The notes beneath the pieces were generated by a model. That model saw only the letters and a list, made by a program, of their open reading frames with translations. It was not told where the DNA came from and did not search any database. Both the position numbers and the translations under genes were made by a program. A stretch of DNA of 14,267 nucleotides from Circinella minor (lineage: Eukaryota > Mucoromycota > Mucoromycetes > Mucorales > Lichtheimiaceae): NCBI GenBank assembly GCA_016758965.1, contig JAEPRB010000542.1, positions 1 through 14,267 on the forward strand, written 5' to 3'. Shown here piece after piece: positions 1 through 8,991 of the stretch. How positions within the stretch are numbered: position 1 is the stretch's first letter; every line of letters begins with the position of its first letter.

Positions 1-163
1 CATATGATGACCTTTGGAACCTCTCAAATTCAATCTTTGATAACGATTCTTTTACCAGTTCGGGAACAAATCTCTTGATGTAACTATTATTACTTTATTT
101 TCCAATAGAGCTTATCAAATATTACTATGACTTCTTGTGGGTGGAAATAACCTTCTTCATACT

Positions 164-367
164 TTAATAACCATATGCTCTCACTGGAACTATTAACTGC
201 TGATTTTTATTATCAATACACTTTGCTTCACTTAGGTACATATTATTATCTCTGACACAATCGATAATATTCAAGCTTTCACCATATACAATAATGGTAA
301 CTGATAAGTACCATTTCTTTTTTCTAATAATATACATGCTTCCGAGTTGAATCACAGTTGCTATCAT
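164..367 (-). CDS. Unrecognised small ORF, possible exon
   Basis: A 67-residue open frame starts with ATG at 367-365 and ends with TAA at 166-164. I do not recognise the protein. The composition is mixed and not low-complexity, with a basic patch (RKKKW) near residue 15 followed by alternating hydrophobic residues. A second open stretch of about 31 codons on the same strand runs from about position 94 off the left edge and is preceded by a TAG that could act as a 3' splice site. The splice phases do not join cleanly at a good donor (the best donor, GTGAGA near 183, gives the wrong phase). It may therefore be the first exon of a gene continuing outside the window, a decayed exon, or chance. 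Confidence is low. Confidence 0.2.
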   Translation of the reverse strand: MIATVIQLGSMYIIRKKKWYLSVTIIVYGESLNIIDCVRDNNMYLSEAKCIDNKNQQLIVPVRAYGY

Positions 368-2220
368 ATTTTTTATTCTGTTTTTTATTTTTAAGTATAT
401 AGAGCTTATGATTTGATTTTGTCAATGATTGTAAAACAAACATGTGTTATGGATATAGGATAATAGATGAAATTATTGTTATTGATATATACGGATGAAG
501 GTATTTGGAAGAGGGGTTGTTTATCCAATATTATCAATAAAGTATGATGTGGATGGTTTTGACTATGTAGTTATTTTTTTTTCTTGGGTAATAATGTTAA
601 TATGAAATAATTATTTATAATGGGTTTATATGGGCTATTAAAGGAATCAGTTGTCATAACAACCCTTTTATTTTATTACGCTTTAACATCACTTCATATT
701 TATGCAAGCATATATAAGAAAGAATCTTTTTTGATTTACGATATACATTATATTACACCAATAATAATAAGCTGAGCTTATTCTTTTTTATTTCCCTGCC
801 CAAAAATTCTTTTTCTTTCTGTTATTATTGTTCACTTTTCTTTTCTCTTTTTACTTTTCGCCTTCTTACATCAACATACATACTCCATCCCTTGGTTCCT
901 TCTGGATTTCAATATTTATTCTTACATCTACTGATTATTAACACATATAAATATATACACAAGTAATTAAATACCAGATTATTATAATAATCACAAAAAA
1001 TTTTTTATTATGACACCTTATTACAAACCTACACCAATTATAATGACGAACACATCTTTATCTATACGATTATGAATTTGGAGTTCACAAATCTATTTTA
1101 TTCTTGCTCATCACTGAAATACTATTCATCTTTACATAACACCCAGTATTCTTCTATACTGTATGACATTGCACCACTTGATTAATGAAACTATGTTACT
1201 TTTATTCTTATTTTAACATAGCGAAAATACTGTACATATTGCTTCCTTGGATCACTTTCAATATGGCTTCACCACAACATACAGAATATATAGAGAAACG
1301 TATATAATTATTCAAAATTTAAATTATTTTACATTTTTATTTATTTAAAACCACTTTTTTATTATATTTTCACAAAAAATTATAATCATATAATCATTTT
1401 TGATTTAAATTTTATAATTTACTTAATATAATATTTATATTTTTATATAACATTTATAATTTTTTATTAATTTTAAACTCCACAATTCTATAAATAGTAA
1501 TTTTATATTTATATTATTATATATTTCCTTTTTTAGCTATAAATTAATTTCTAATTATAGATGTTTATACACCCTTAATATACTACCCATTTATTATATG
1601 TTTCTCATACATTATTTTGTTGATATATTTATGGTATTCCCTATTTATTGATCACTTACAATGATAATAACGATAATTATTACCATTATTACTTTTAATA
1701 GTATCCATGCTTCTGTTTTTAGATTTTCTTTGTAATTATTGATAAAGGGTCGGTTATATTAATAGCAATGGGTTAGCTTATCTCTTTTTTTTTAAACATT
1801 AGAAAACGATTGTTTGGCAACTACTATAAGGATAAGAGGATGGAAACAATATATAAATTATTGTTAGAATTAGTTGAATTATTAGGGATAATGAGAAATA
1901 TGATAATAAAAATAAAAACAACAACTTATTACTATCATCTATAACAAATGTTGTTGCAAAAACGGAATATTATGTGATATAAGCAATACAAAAACGATAT
2001 GATGACTAGGATTCGGCATTTCTGGGATTAGGTTAAATAATGAGTATAGATCTAAAAGTTTTAAGGGATCTCCCAAATGAATCAACTACTTTCTCCAATA
2101 TTTATAATTTACTACTTTCAATTAACTAAAATTATTACTCGCTTTTTCAATGCAGTACTTTGATATTCTTTTGAAACAACTTTTTTTTTAAAAAAAAAAA
2201 ACCCAAAAACATGAACACTT
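368..2220. other. AT-rich spacer without recognisable genes
   Basis: About 1.85 kb of strongly AT-rich sequence with long T and A runs and no open frame of coding quality on either strand. I saw no tRNA or rRNA. The only structure worth noting is a T-run followed directly by an A-run at 2181-2201 (nine T then twelve A), a perfect palindrome that could form a hairpin. It sits just before the GC-rich hexamer cluster. Confidence 0.6.
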
Positions 2221-2223
2221 GCA

Positions 2224-2334
2224 GATAGAGCGGATAGTCGGATCGGATACCATACCTATCCGCATCCGCATCCGCAAATGTCTATCCATATCCGCTCTTG
2301 CGGATGCGGATCGGATGCGCGGATAGCGGATAAG
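2224..2334. repeat. GCGGAT/ATCCGC hexamer cluster with inverted repeat
   Basis: A GC-rich island in AT-rich surroundings, built from many copies of GCGGAT and its complement ATCCGC plus GGAT variants. Three ATCCGC units lie at 2258-2276. Several GCGGAT units on the other arm lie at 2299-2332. A perfect 14-bp inverted repeat pairs 2264-2277 with 2298-2311 across a 20-base loop, so the cluster can fold. Short motif clusters of this kind in both orientations are typical of the subterminal regions of DNA transposons such as hAT elements, where transposase binds. That attribution is inference, because no transposase gene lies beside it. Confidence 0.6.
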
Positions 2335-2340
2335 ATGAAT

Positions 2341-2510
2341 AACCCTAGATCCTAGCGCCGCCTAATGTCAGCGTGGAATGCAAACGTCCCCCTACCCAGG
2401 GAATGTAAAAATATATGTTAAGTTGGGTAACGCATTCAAGGCTATATCTCAGGTTCCAAGCCAGCTAGATAAAAATGAATTTCAGATTTGAAATAAGCGC
2501 CCAATGTTAG
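2341..2510. other. GC-richer non-coding patch, probable transposon remnant
   Basis: This stretch has clearly higher GC than the sequence around it and no A/T runs, but no long open frame on either strand. Its right end at 2488-2504 matches 10146-10162 beside the Tc1/mariner transposase at 14 of 17 positions, including an exact GCGCCCAA. That suggests it derives from the non-coding end of a related Tc1/mariner copy or MITE. The match is short and was found by eye. Confidence 0.35.
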
Positions 2511-2740
2511 GTTAGAAAATATATATTTCATAAATATAATTAAAGTTTTTTTCTAAAATTATTCAATAAATTAGATGACTTAGTCATATTTTGCGAAGTC
2601 TAAAAAACACCTACCTTTTAATTCCTTATTGCTCCGCACTAAGTTTGAACTATTAAATAAAATGTATATCACTGAAATTAGAATTTTTCTGGCTTTCAAA
2701 TAATATAATTTATATTCAGATTCATTGAAAATTAAGTGCA
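2511..2740. other. AT-rich spacer next to truncated retroelement
   Basis: AT-rich sequence between the GC-richer patch and the 3' truncation point of the retroelement. I see no coding frame and none of the RNase H, integrase or LTR sequence that an intact minus-strand element would carry here. Confidence 0.5.
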
Positions 2741-2781
2741 GCTGATCCTTAAGCTCTGCTGCGCAGACCTTAAGAATCAGC
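2741..2781. repeat. Imperfect palindrome at the retroelement breakpoint
   Basis: The arms are 2741-2759 and 2763-2781, 19 bp each with two mismatches and a three-base loop. The core is CTTAAG, a variable base, then TCTGC, facing its complement. The right arm overlaps the last codons and the TGA that end the reverse transcriptase frame. Family resemblance ends at this point. The palindrome may mark a recombination or insertion junction, or the end of another foldback element. Confidence 0.7.
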
Positions 2782-4210
2782 CCTTGGATTCTTCTATAAT
2801 AAAACCTTCTTTTCCAACATGGTGTCCCAGTACCGAAAGATTATCATATCGGAACATGCATTTCTTCTGAGACAAAGATAAATTAATTTTTTCAGCCATG
2901 GCTAAAACTGACTTAACATGTTGTAGATGCAATTCCCATGAATTACTAAATATCATAATGTCGTCAACAAAAATAATACAATAATCAAACAGCGCTGAAT
3001 GAAAACAATCATCCATTATTGATTGCCATACTCCAGGGCTAGTTCGCATGCCCATCACCAAACGACACCACCTTTTCTGACTAGAGGAGGTTACAAAACC
3101 GGTAAGGTCCCGCGATTTCTCTGCTATAGGCAATTGCCAATAGCCCTTCATGGCGTCCATAACGGTGAAATACTTAGCACCAGCCATCAAAGTAAATAAT
3201 TGGTTGATATTAGGGAGAGGATACGCCAACATATCGACCAAAACCTTATTCAATGCTTTATAGGAAATACATAGCCGATACAGATCCTTTTTTCCAGCGA
3301 CTTCTTGCAGTGGGGCTATACAGTTATACTGCACTTGTTTACTGTGCACATCCATTGCTTTTTTTTTGTGGGGAGGTTCACCTTGATAATTGGTGGCATA
3401 AAAATCTTGAGTTTCATATTCAAGATCATCTTGTGAATTTTCTTCAGTATCTTCTTCTTGATTAGCTTGTAATACCCATATCTTCATGGACGATCCATTT
3501 TGTGATTTTCTTAATCTTGGTTGATGGGATAATGGCTTTGCCTTGAAAGAACTCTTATGAATTCTTTTTTCAGGATCAGAAGGAACAAGAACAGCACCAG
3601 CAGCCCAAGGGCCTGAACATGATTCGATAAAACCTAATCTTTCTAATTCGCCTAAATACGTTTTTAACCACCTATTCGCCTCTACAGGAGCTACGAATGG
3701 GGGTACTTTGACAGGCCTTGCGTCCGGTTGTATTTGAATTTCGTAAGGAGTGACCTTTAATTCCCCTACTTCAGCTAATAAATTAGCAAATCGGTTTCCA
3801 TGTTGTTGCAATACTTCATTCATTTGTTTCCTTTGTTCATTAATCAATGCCGAATCCACATTGTACTCATTAGCTTGTATCATATTGATAGACTGAATTT
3901 CCACATTGTCTTGTTCAAATATAGCCATGGGTTTCTTATACTCCTTTCCATCATTCTTAGTCAACTTTGCTAATTCCTTCATTACAACTTCTATTTCTCG
4001 AATTCTTGAATGAGACGCCATGGCTTGTATAGATTTCGTGGCTCTGACGATATCGCCAGCCTTGATTCCTAGTCTTGTTTTTCCACAATTCGCAATGAAG
4101 AGCATAGTGGATCCGTCATCTTGAATTTTAGCAGGCCAGAGGATTATCGTATTCCTTTCATTGGGATTAGTGTCGAGTACTAACGGTTCTTCACGAGCTT
4201 GACCCTTCAT
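2777..4210 (-). pseudogene. Reverse transcriptase domain of pol, 3'-truncated, with large insertion
   Basis: A 477-codon open stretch begins just after the TAG at 4213-4211. Residues 1-150 are a poorly conserved connector. Residues 151-210 form the start of the RT fingers (ERLGFIESCSGPWAAGAVLVP). A hydrophilic insertion of about 98 residues follows (211-308). RT then resumes with RLCISYKALN (312-321), the first catalytic aspartate at D352 in MDAMKGYWQLP, the FVDD catalytic motif at 414-417 and LGHHVG at 461-466. All three catalytic aspartates (D352, D416, D417) are present. The frame ends abruptly in TGA at 2779-2777 where a connection to RNase H would be expected. The ATG at 4210 is just the first methionine after the stop and not a natural start. 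Confidence 0.85.
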
Positions 4211-4996
4211 CTATATAATGATTTGTACTGCTATAACCTCTCCTACATCCAACACTAGATCAGCATCTAATAATATTAGATTTATTTCTTTCTTTTCATT
4301 GTCTTCCGACATATAGGCATTTATTCCTTCTATGGACGATGGTGTTAAAGACCTATTGAGAATGCTGTCAGGTGTCTTGATGAAGTCCTTTGAATCTACA
4401 GTATCACAAGTGACTGGTCCATATGCCCAATGAGTGGGTATGATTACTTGAGAAATAACCGATCCATCTTGATTTAAACATCTAAAAACTACTTGCTGTA
4501 AATACGGGTCTACTATGGCTTGGGTATGATATAGGAAATCGTGTCCCAAAATCAAAGGAGTATTTTAATTTTTCATGACCAAATATCGGTGAGTGACATG
4601 TAATTCATCCGACAACATTAAGTTCATGCTTATCGATCCGATAGGACATTGTACTTCCCCACTCCCAAATTTCACCAAGCGAGAAGTAGGACGTATGGCA
4701 TGTTCCAATCTCATTTGTTGAATGACATAGAAAGGAATAATGGACACATGCACGCCGCAATCCACCAAAAATTCAAATTGTAATCCTTCAGCTAATCCTA
4801 ATATTGCTTGTAATTCCCGCACGTCTTGATGATGAGTGGTGTCAAGGGCCTGCATTGTATTAACTTCATTCGGATTTGTTTGTCACCGTCGATGTGCAGC
4901 AGTTGATTAGGTCGCCCCTAAAGACAAGATAACTTCTTCCTTGAGGGAAGGAACATAATATAAGAGTTGAGGCAAAGGTATTTATATATTTGCATC
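4211..4996 (-). pseudogene. Retropepsin-like aspartic protease region of pol
   Basis: This region would cleave the gag-pol polyprotein. The continuous pol frame contains a VDCGVHVSIIP segment at about 4762-4730, the position of the catalytic D-S/T-G triad, here DCG. Further on is the ILGHDFL segment at about 4552, which fits the conserved C-terminal retropepsin motif. The two are separated by an in-frame TAA at 4567-4565. More stops occur at 4982, 4907, 4883 and 4211. Without these stops the frame runs straight into the reverse transcriptase. DCG is unusual, since cysteine replaces serine or threonine. Whether it was ever active, or is a decay mutation, cannot be told from one copy. Confidence 0.65.
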
Positions 4997-5434
4997 CTAT
5001 AGTGCTTGATGCATATTGTATGCTCTGACTTGTTTGCTTTCATCAAGTATCAGCAGAAAATTGTTGAGCCAATTTATTCTGTAATGACGGTGGCACCTCT
5101 CCTCGTTCTCTAGCTTCTGCATTAGCTCTCCGTAATTCAGCTTTACTCTTCTAGCCTTGGTGAGTGCTTCTAATTGTTTTTTATATTTTTCTTCCTTTTT
5201 TTTATTTTCTGAATTATATGCATTTTTTCTGGAATTTATTTCATAGTTATTTCCATCCATCAATGAAGGAGTACTATTAGATTGTAAATTTTGATCTTCT
5301 TCATCTAGTTGCATATTATCTTCATGTTCTCTTTTATTTCTACGAGTAGACATCCCAACATGAATATTGTCAATATTGGTATTATTATTATTAGTGGTTG
5401 AAGTAGTAAAATTGGTCGTCAAGCCTGCTTTCAT
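4997..5434 (-). pseudogene. gag-pol linker region, frameshifted
   Basis: Starting from the ATG at 5434, this frame is rich in T and N, then highly charged (E, K, R), and leads towards the protease. Around 5144 the plausible coding register moves by one base. The other frame then continues with an alanine/arginine/glutamate helix-like stretch and ends in two TGA codons near 5043-5038. The first register resumes near 5045 and hits a TAG at 4999-4997. The pair of compensating shifts means about 30 residues are encoded in the wrong frame. No enzymatic domain is visible. By position it is the spacer between nucleocapsid and protease. Confidence 0.5.
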
Positions 5435-5436
5435 TG

Positions 5437-6561
5437 TCAACCTTGGGGAAAATCCGATTGGTCCAGTTGACTAATATCATTCGTGTTTATGTTTATAGGT
5501 GCAACTTCATTTGTTTGTACTCTGGCTGAACACGTGTTAGACCTATGAGTACTTGATCCATAAGTGCGGTAAGGCAATGTACATGCACCTGCCATATGAC
5601 TAGTTCCATGACAATTGTAACATCTTATTTCATAATTAGAATTGGAATTATTATTATTATTATTTGATCTATTTGGGCGGCGTAGAATTTCTCTTGGTAT
5701 TTGTTGTGAGCCTGCATTAGGAGATAAGGCTTTCATATATGCTTTAAACATACTTTCCATTCTATCCAATGCATTGGTCAAATGATTTTCCAACTTTTCT
5801 TCTGCTTGTTGTTGATGATAATGCATGTTTCTGTTGATCTCCCTATTGTTGTGGTTTCTATCATGTCGATTATAATTTACTGATGCTATGTGTTGTTGTT
5901 GAGATTCCGATTGGTTGCGTACAGCAAGATGTTGTTGTCTAGGTTGCGGAATATTGCCTAATCCAACGGTCATTCTAATCACATTCATGTTTCGTTCCAT
6001 TAAAGATAATTGGCGTCGTAATTCCTTCATAGTTTCCAGGGTTTCCCGAATTTGATCTCTATATTCCAACTGTAATCCACTGATGATGTCGTGTATTTTA
6101 TCATGAATTTCAATAGTTGTCTTACTGGCCTTTTCGTATCGATGTGCCAATGCAACTTTACTTGACATGTATTCCGATCCACGTTTGTTTGAGACTTGAA
6201 TTCTTTGCCGATAATCAATTCGATATCTTTCTTTCCACCTGCTGGTAACAAATTCATCTGGAAATTGTGAAACAAAACAATTGTTTGTTCCATCGTCAAA
6301 CTTAGTATGCCTGGCGTGGACAAATTCCTCTCTATACCACAATTTGGCGGATTCCTTTAGTGATAATGCCATCATATCAATTTTGCGATCATCTTGTCTC
6401 TAATTATTTACAAGTACAGTTTCCTTGAATTCGTCTAAAAAGAATAATGGATCCTCGGAATCATTACCCCCTGAAAAGTGAGGAGCGGACACTCTGTTTG
6501 TTTCCATATGCAACATCAGGTGTTGTTGCTGATTTCGTTGAGAATTCGTCTCTTCGGTCAT
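5437..6561 (-). pseudogene. gag: gag-like capsid/nucleocapsid protein, one nonsense codon
   Basis: The probable start is ATG at 6561-6559. The frame is open for 374 codons apart from a TAG at 6402-6400 (codon 54), where tryptophan is likely to have stood. Without reading through this stop, the open part begins at the ATG at 6375. The product would form the particle that packages element RNA. The N-terminal half is a capsid-like helical region with a SLKESAKLWY segment resembling retrotransposon gag domains. It is followed by a Q/N-rich linker and, near residues 314-327 of the full frame, a CCHC zinc knuckle with spacing CX2CX4HX4C (CYNCHGTSHMAGAC). A run of asparagines just before the knuckle comes from AAT/AAC repeats. 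The frame ends in TGA at 5439-5437, overlapping the pol frame in the -1 register. Confidence 0.8.
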
Positions 6562-6795
6562 GTATTAATATTACGGAGTTGTTTTGTTTATTTATAAATA
6601 AACATATCTATGTGTATATATTTATTTATTTATTATTATTTTTTTTAAAAAAGAATGATTAAACCCCCAGGAAAGAGAATATTACGATGTATTTGTATTA
6701 ATTTAATAGAAGCTATTACTCTGCTTCTCCACCACTTTTATTGTACTTTTTTGAGAAATAGACTGTCACACTAAACCAATAATAACAGAGAATGA

Positions 6796-6930
6796 GATAC
6801 AAAATATAAAATTTGGAGATACAACATATGAGAAATAAGAAAACGACTGATCCATACCAATACAATATAGGAGGACAGAGATATAACAACTGCAACAGCA
6901 GAGATACAACAATACAGAGATATATAAACG
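6796..6930 (+). repeat. Imperfect GAGATACAACA-type repeats
   Basis: Variants of GAGATACAACA or GAGATATAACA occur about five times, at irregular spacing. Both strands appear open here only because of this low-complexity composition. It is probably a decayed microsatellite, with no sign of function. Confidence 0.35.
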
Positions 6931-7499
6931 ACGGGAAACCAGCGATACAAAATAATAGGATGAATCAAAAACTATATAATAATAAGACTAATTAATAAAT
7001 CATAATAAGGACTTGACCAAACGGACTCTCTTGTTCCTTCACATACAAAATACTTGAAAAAAGACGAAACTTGAGATATGATTTGACTAATCCGAGCCAA
7101 GAGATGAAAAAGATGAGAAAAGGGGAAAAGAGTCTGTCTTAGAGAAACGTATAAAAACCTAATATTTTTAAATTATAGAAACTTACAATGATGTTTTTTT
7201 TAATTGATTTTTTAGAAGAAAAAAAGTTATTGGATCTGGCAAAAAGAAATAAAAATTTTTGCATTGCAGAAAATTAGACAAGAAAATAAATTAATAGAAA
7301 TATATAAGATTATATTATATTCTTAATTATTGTTAATTTATTATTTTTTATTAATTTCCAAAAGATAATTAATTACGAATTTTAATTATAACTGATAAAA
7401 TTATTTTATATTATCTTATTATAATCAAAGTTTATAAATATACATTGTTGCTCTAGGTGATGTATATCAAAATCCTTATATTGCCCATATTTTAACTTT

Positions 7500-7510
7500 C
7501 CCCCCCCCCC
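7500..7510 (+). repeat. C11 homopolymer
   Basis: Eleven consecutive C residues lie in otherwise AT-rich DNA. The run is notable only for its composition and is a likely site of length error in assembly. Confidence 0.8.
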
Positions 7511-8230
7511 ATTTTTTTTCAAAGTCGGTGATGAAAGAGCGAAATATATGACGTGAACAGGGGCTACCTTTTTTTTATAAGTCATCTTTTACCAATATAA
7601 AAAAAAGAGTAGAATATAACTGATAAAAAACATGAATGAAGGGCAATAGAAAAAAAAAAGAAAAAGAGAAGGAGGTCAGTGAATGCGGCTTGGAAAACTT
7701 TTTTATTTTTTATTTTAGATTCACGGCCGAAATCTCTACATCGTTTACAATCAACTATTATTTTTATAAATCGCGGATCTGATTTATGTTTGACGATTAA
7801 TCTTTTACTAATTAACTAAATGGATGCTCGAGTGATTCGAGATTAGGTTAGTTTATATTTTTTTTATTTAGTATATATATGCTCCTTGAAGAATTAAGTA
7901 TAAATAATATAATACATTCAAACTTTACTTATATTTATAGCTTTTTTTATACACATACGACTTTTATAGCAATAATATGATTAATGACAGCAAGGACAAA
8001 AAAAAACACATGTATGAGAACCGCGTGGTTTTAGTATAAGAGGTAATAACATATAAAAATGTACATTTATTTATGTATATAATTTTAATCGTCAAATATA
8101 TACATTTTTTTTTATTTACAGTAATTAAAAATTACGGCCTTTATTGTTTAGATAGAATATCATCATAATACATCGGATAAAGCATATTAATAAGGTCTCA
8201 AGAAGAATATTTGGATAAGGAGGGATAGGT

Positions 8231-8265
8231 TATGTGATATGTGATATGTGATATGTGATACGTGA
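8231..8265 (+). repeat. 7-bp tandem repeat (TATGTGA)5
   Basis: Four exact copies of TATGTGA are followed by one TACGTGA variant, then the array degrades. It is a simple microsatellite likely to vary in length. Confidence 0.85.
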
Positions 8266-8504
8266 AGTATGATGTATAATATATAAATATAATATATTAC
8301 TCAAGAAAATAAAAAAGAAAAGATGTATCTGAAGAGTTGAAATGAGTTTGATAAAAAATAATAATGAATAAAATAATAAATAGTAAATATTAGTAGTAGT
8401 GTGATGTGTATTGTATTGATTATGTGATTTTTTTTATATAAATATAAAATTACAAAGTGAATAACCATGTTCGTATATTCAATTATTATTATTACAGGAT
8501 TTTT

Positions 8505-8700
8505 CCTAATGATTGGCGGGCCTTTTTTTCCCATGATGGCGGAGACCTTTTTTCATTTTGGCGTTGGGGGTCTTTTTTGATTGGCAGTGTAATTTTCATA
8601 GCTGGCAGGAGGTGAAAATTTATAATGGCGGTGTGAAAATTTACAATGGCGGTGCAATTTTAGATGATGGCAGAATTATAAATTTCATGGCGGTTGAGAA
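8505..8700 (+). repeat. Array of nine TGGC(G/A)G cores at about 21-bp spacing
   Basis: Cores TGGCGG, TGGCAG or TGGCGT start at 8514, 8537, 8559, 8582, 8603, 8626, 8647, 8668 and 8688. The intervals are 23, 22, 23, 21, 23, 21, 21 and 20 bp. The spacer between cores is AT-rich and often contains AATTTT or AAAATTTA. Regular spacing of about two helical turns puts all cores on one face of the DNA. That resembles an array of transposase-binding sites in the terminal region of a DNA transposon. A TGGCGG core in inverted orientation lies at 14242-14247, beyond the MULE gene. Assignment to the MULE element is inference. Confidence 0.75.
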
Positions 8701-8991
8701 CTATAATTTATGATTTTGTTTTCCTTCTTAAAAATATATTCTCTAGCAAAACAGAAGATCGTTTCTTGTTGTAAAATTTATAATTTATTAAAAAAAACAT
8801 ATTTATATATGAAAAAAATATAAAGATAAAGATAAAAAAAATATAAAAATGAAAATATATAAGAGTAAAGTGTAAATAAAAAAATATGAGGATAGGTAAA
8901 ATATAAATATAAATATAAAATTGTAAGGATGAATATAAAAAATAAGTTTACGTATAAAGATAGAAAAAATATATAAGGATAAAAAAAAGAA
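8701..8991. other. A-rich low-complexity stretch after the transposase gene
   Basis: The plus strand is a run of AAATATAA, GGATAAA and AAGATAAA variants with very few C residues. On the minus strand it gives T-rich phenylalanine/leucine/tyrosine frames without meaning. It separates the TGGCGG array from the Tc1/mariner transposase stop codon. No terminal inverted repeat of the Tc1/mariner element could be recognised here. Confidence 0.5.

Larger units (their letters stand above)
2777..6561 (-). mobile_element. Truncated, decayed Ty3/gypsy-type retroelement (gag-protease-RT)
   Basis: Read on the minus strand, gag, protease and reverse transcriptase follow in the order usual for LTR retrotransposons. 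The element breaks off inside pol, so RNase H, integrase and the 3' LTR are absent. No 5' LTR or primer-binding site could be identified above 6561. Pol from about 5434 to 2777 lies in a single frame, interrupted by stops at 4997 (TAG), 4982 (TAA), 4907 (TAA), 4883 (TGA), 4565 (TAA) and 4211 (TAG), plus a pair of compensating frameshifts near 5144 and 5045. Gag carries one TAG at 6402-6400. The copy cannot encode its own mobility. Assignment to Ty3/gypsy rather than Ty1/copia rests on the protease-RT order, the style of the RT motifs and the CX2CX4HX4C knuckle. The absence of integrase means domain order alone cannot settle it. Confidence 0.85.
6562..8505. other. AT-rich low-complexity spacer
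   Basis: About 1.9 kb without a convincing gene. The part next to gag (6562 to about 6780) should contain the retroelement leader and 5' LTR, but I could not define LTR boundaries because there is no second LTR to compare. The rest is A/T-run sequence. It contains an imperfect AGAGATACAACA-type repeat near 6796-6930, an 11-base C run at 7500-7510, a 28-base homopurine tract at 7648-7675 and a 7-bp tandem repeat at 8231-8265. Open frames here are low-complexity by-products. Confidence 0.5.

Noticed and set aside
3253..3465. Plus-strand open frame inside the RT region
   Set aside because: It lies opposite the well-supported reverse transcriptase frame and resembles nothing. It is a shadow.
6027..6323. 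Second minus-strand frame inside gag
   Set aside because: It overlaps the gag frame in another register and has no family features, while the gag frame carries the zinc knuckle and capsid-like region.
6562..6780. 5' LTR or primer-binding site of the retroelement
   Set aside because: It is expected here, but no boundary, target duplication or tRNA-complementary site could be defined, and the 3' LTR is lost, so there is nothing to compare.
6771..6995. Open frames on both strands
   Set aside because: They arise from the imperfect GAGATACAACA repeats and low-complexity sequence. No coding character.
8301..8534. 77-codon minus-strand frame rich in I, Y and F
   Set aside because: It is a translation of A/T-run spacer overlapping the start of the TGGCGG array, without a recognisable domain.
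8505..8700. CRISPR-like reading of the regular TGGCGG array
   Set aside because: The repeats are only six bases, the spacers are short and similar to each other, and the context is eukaryotic with introns.
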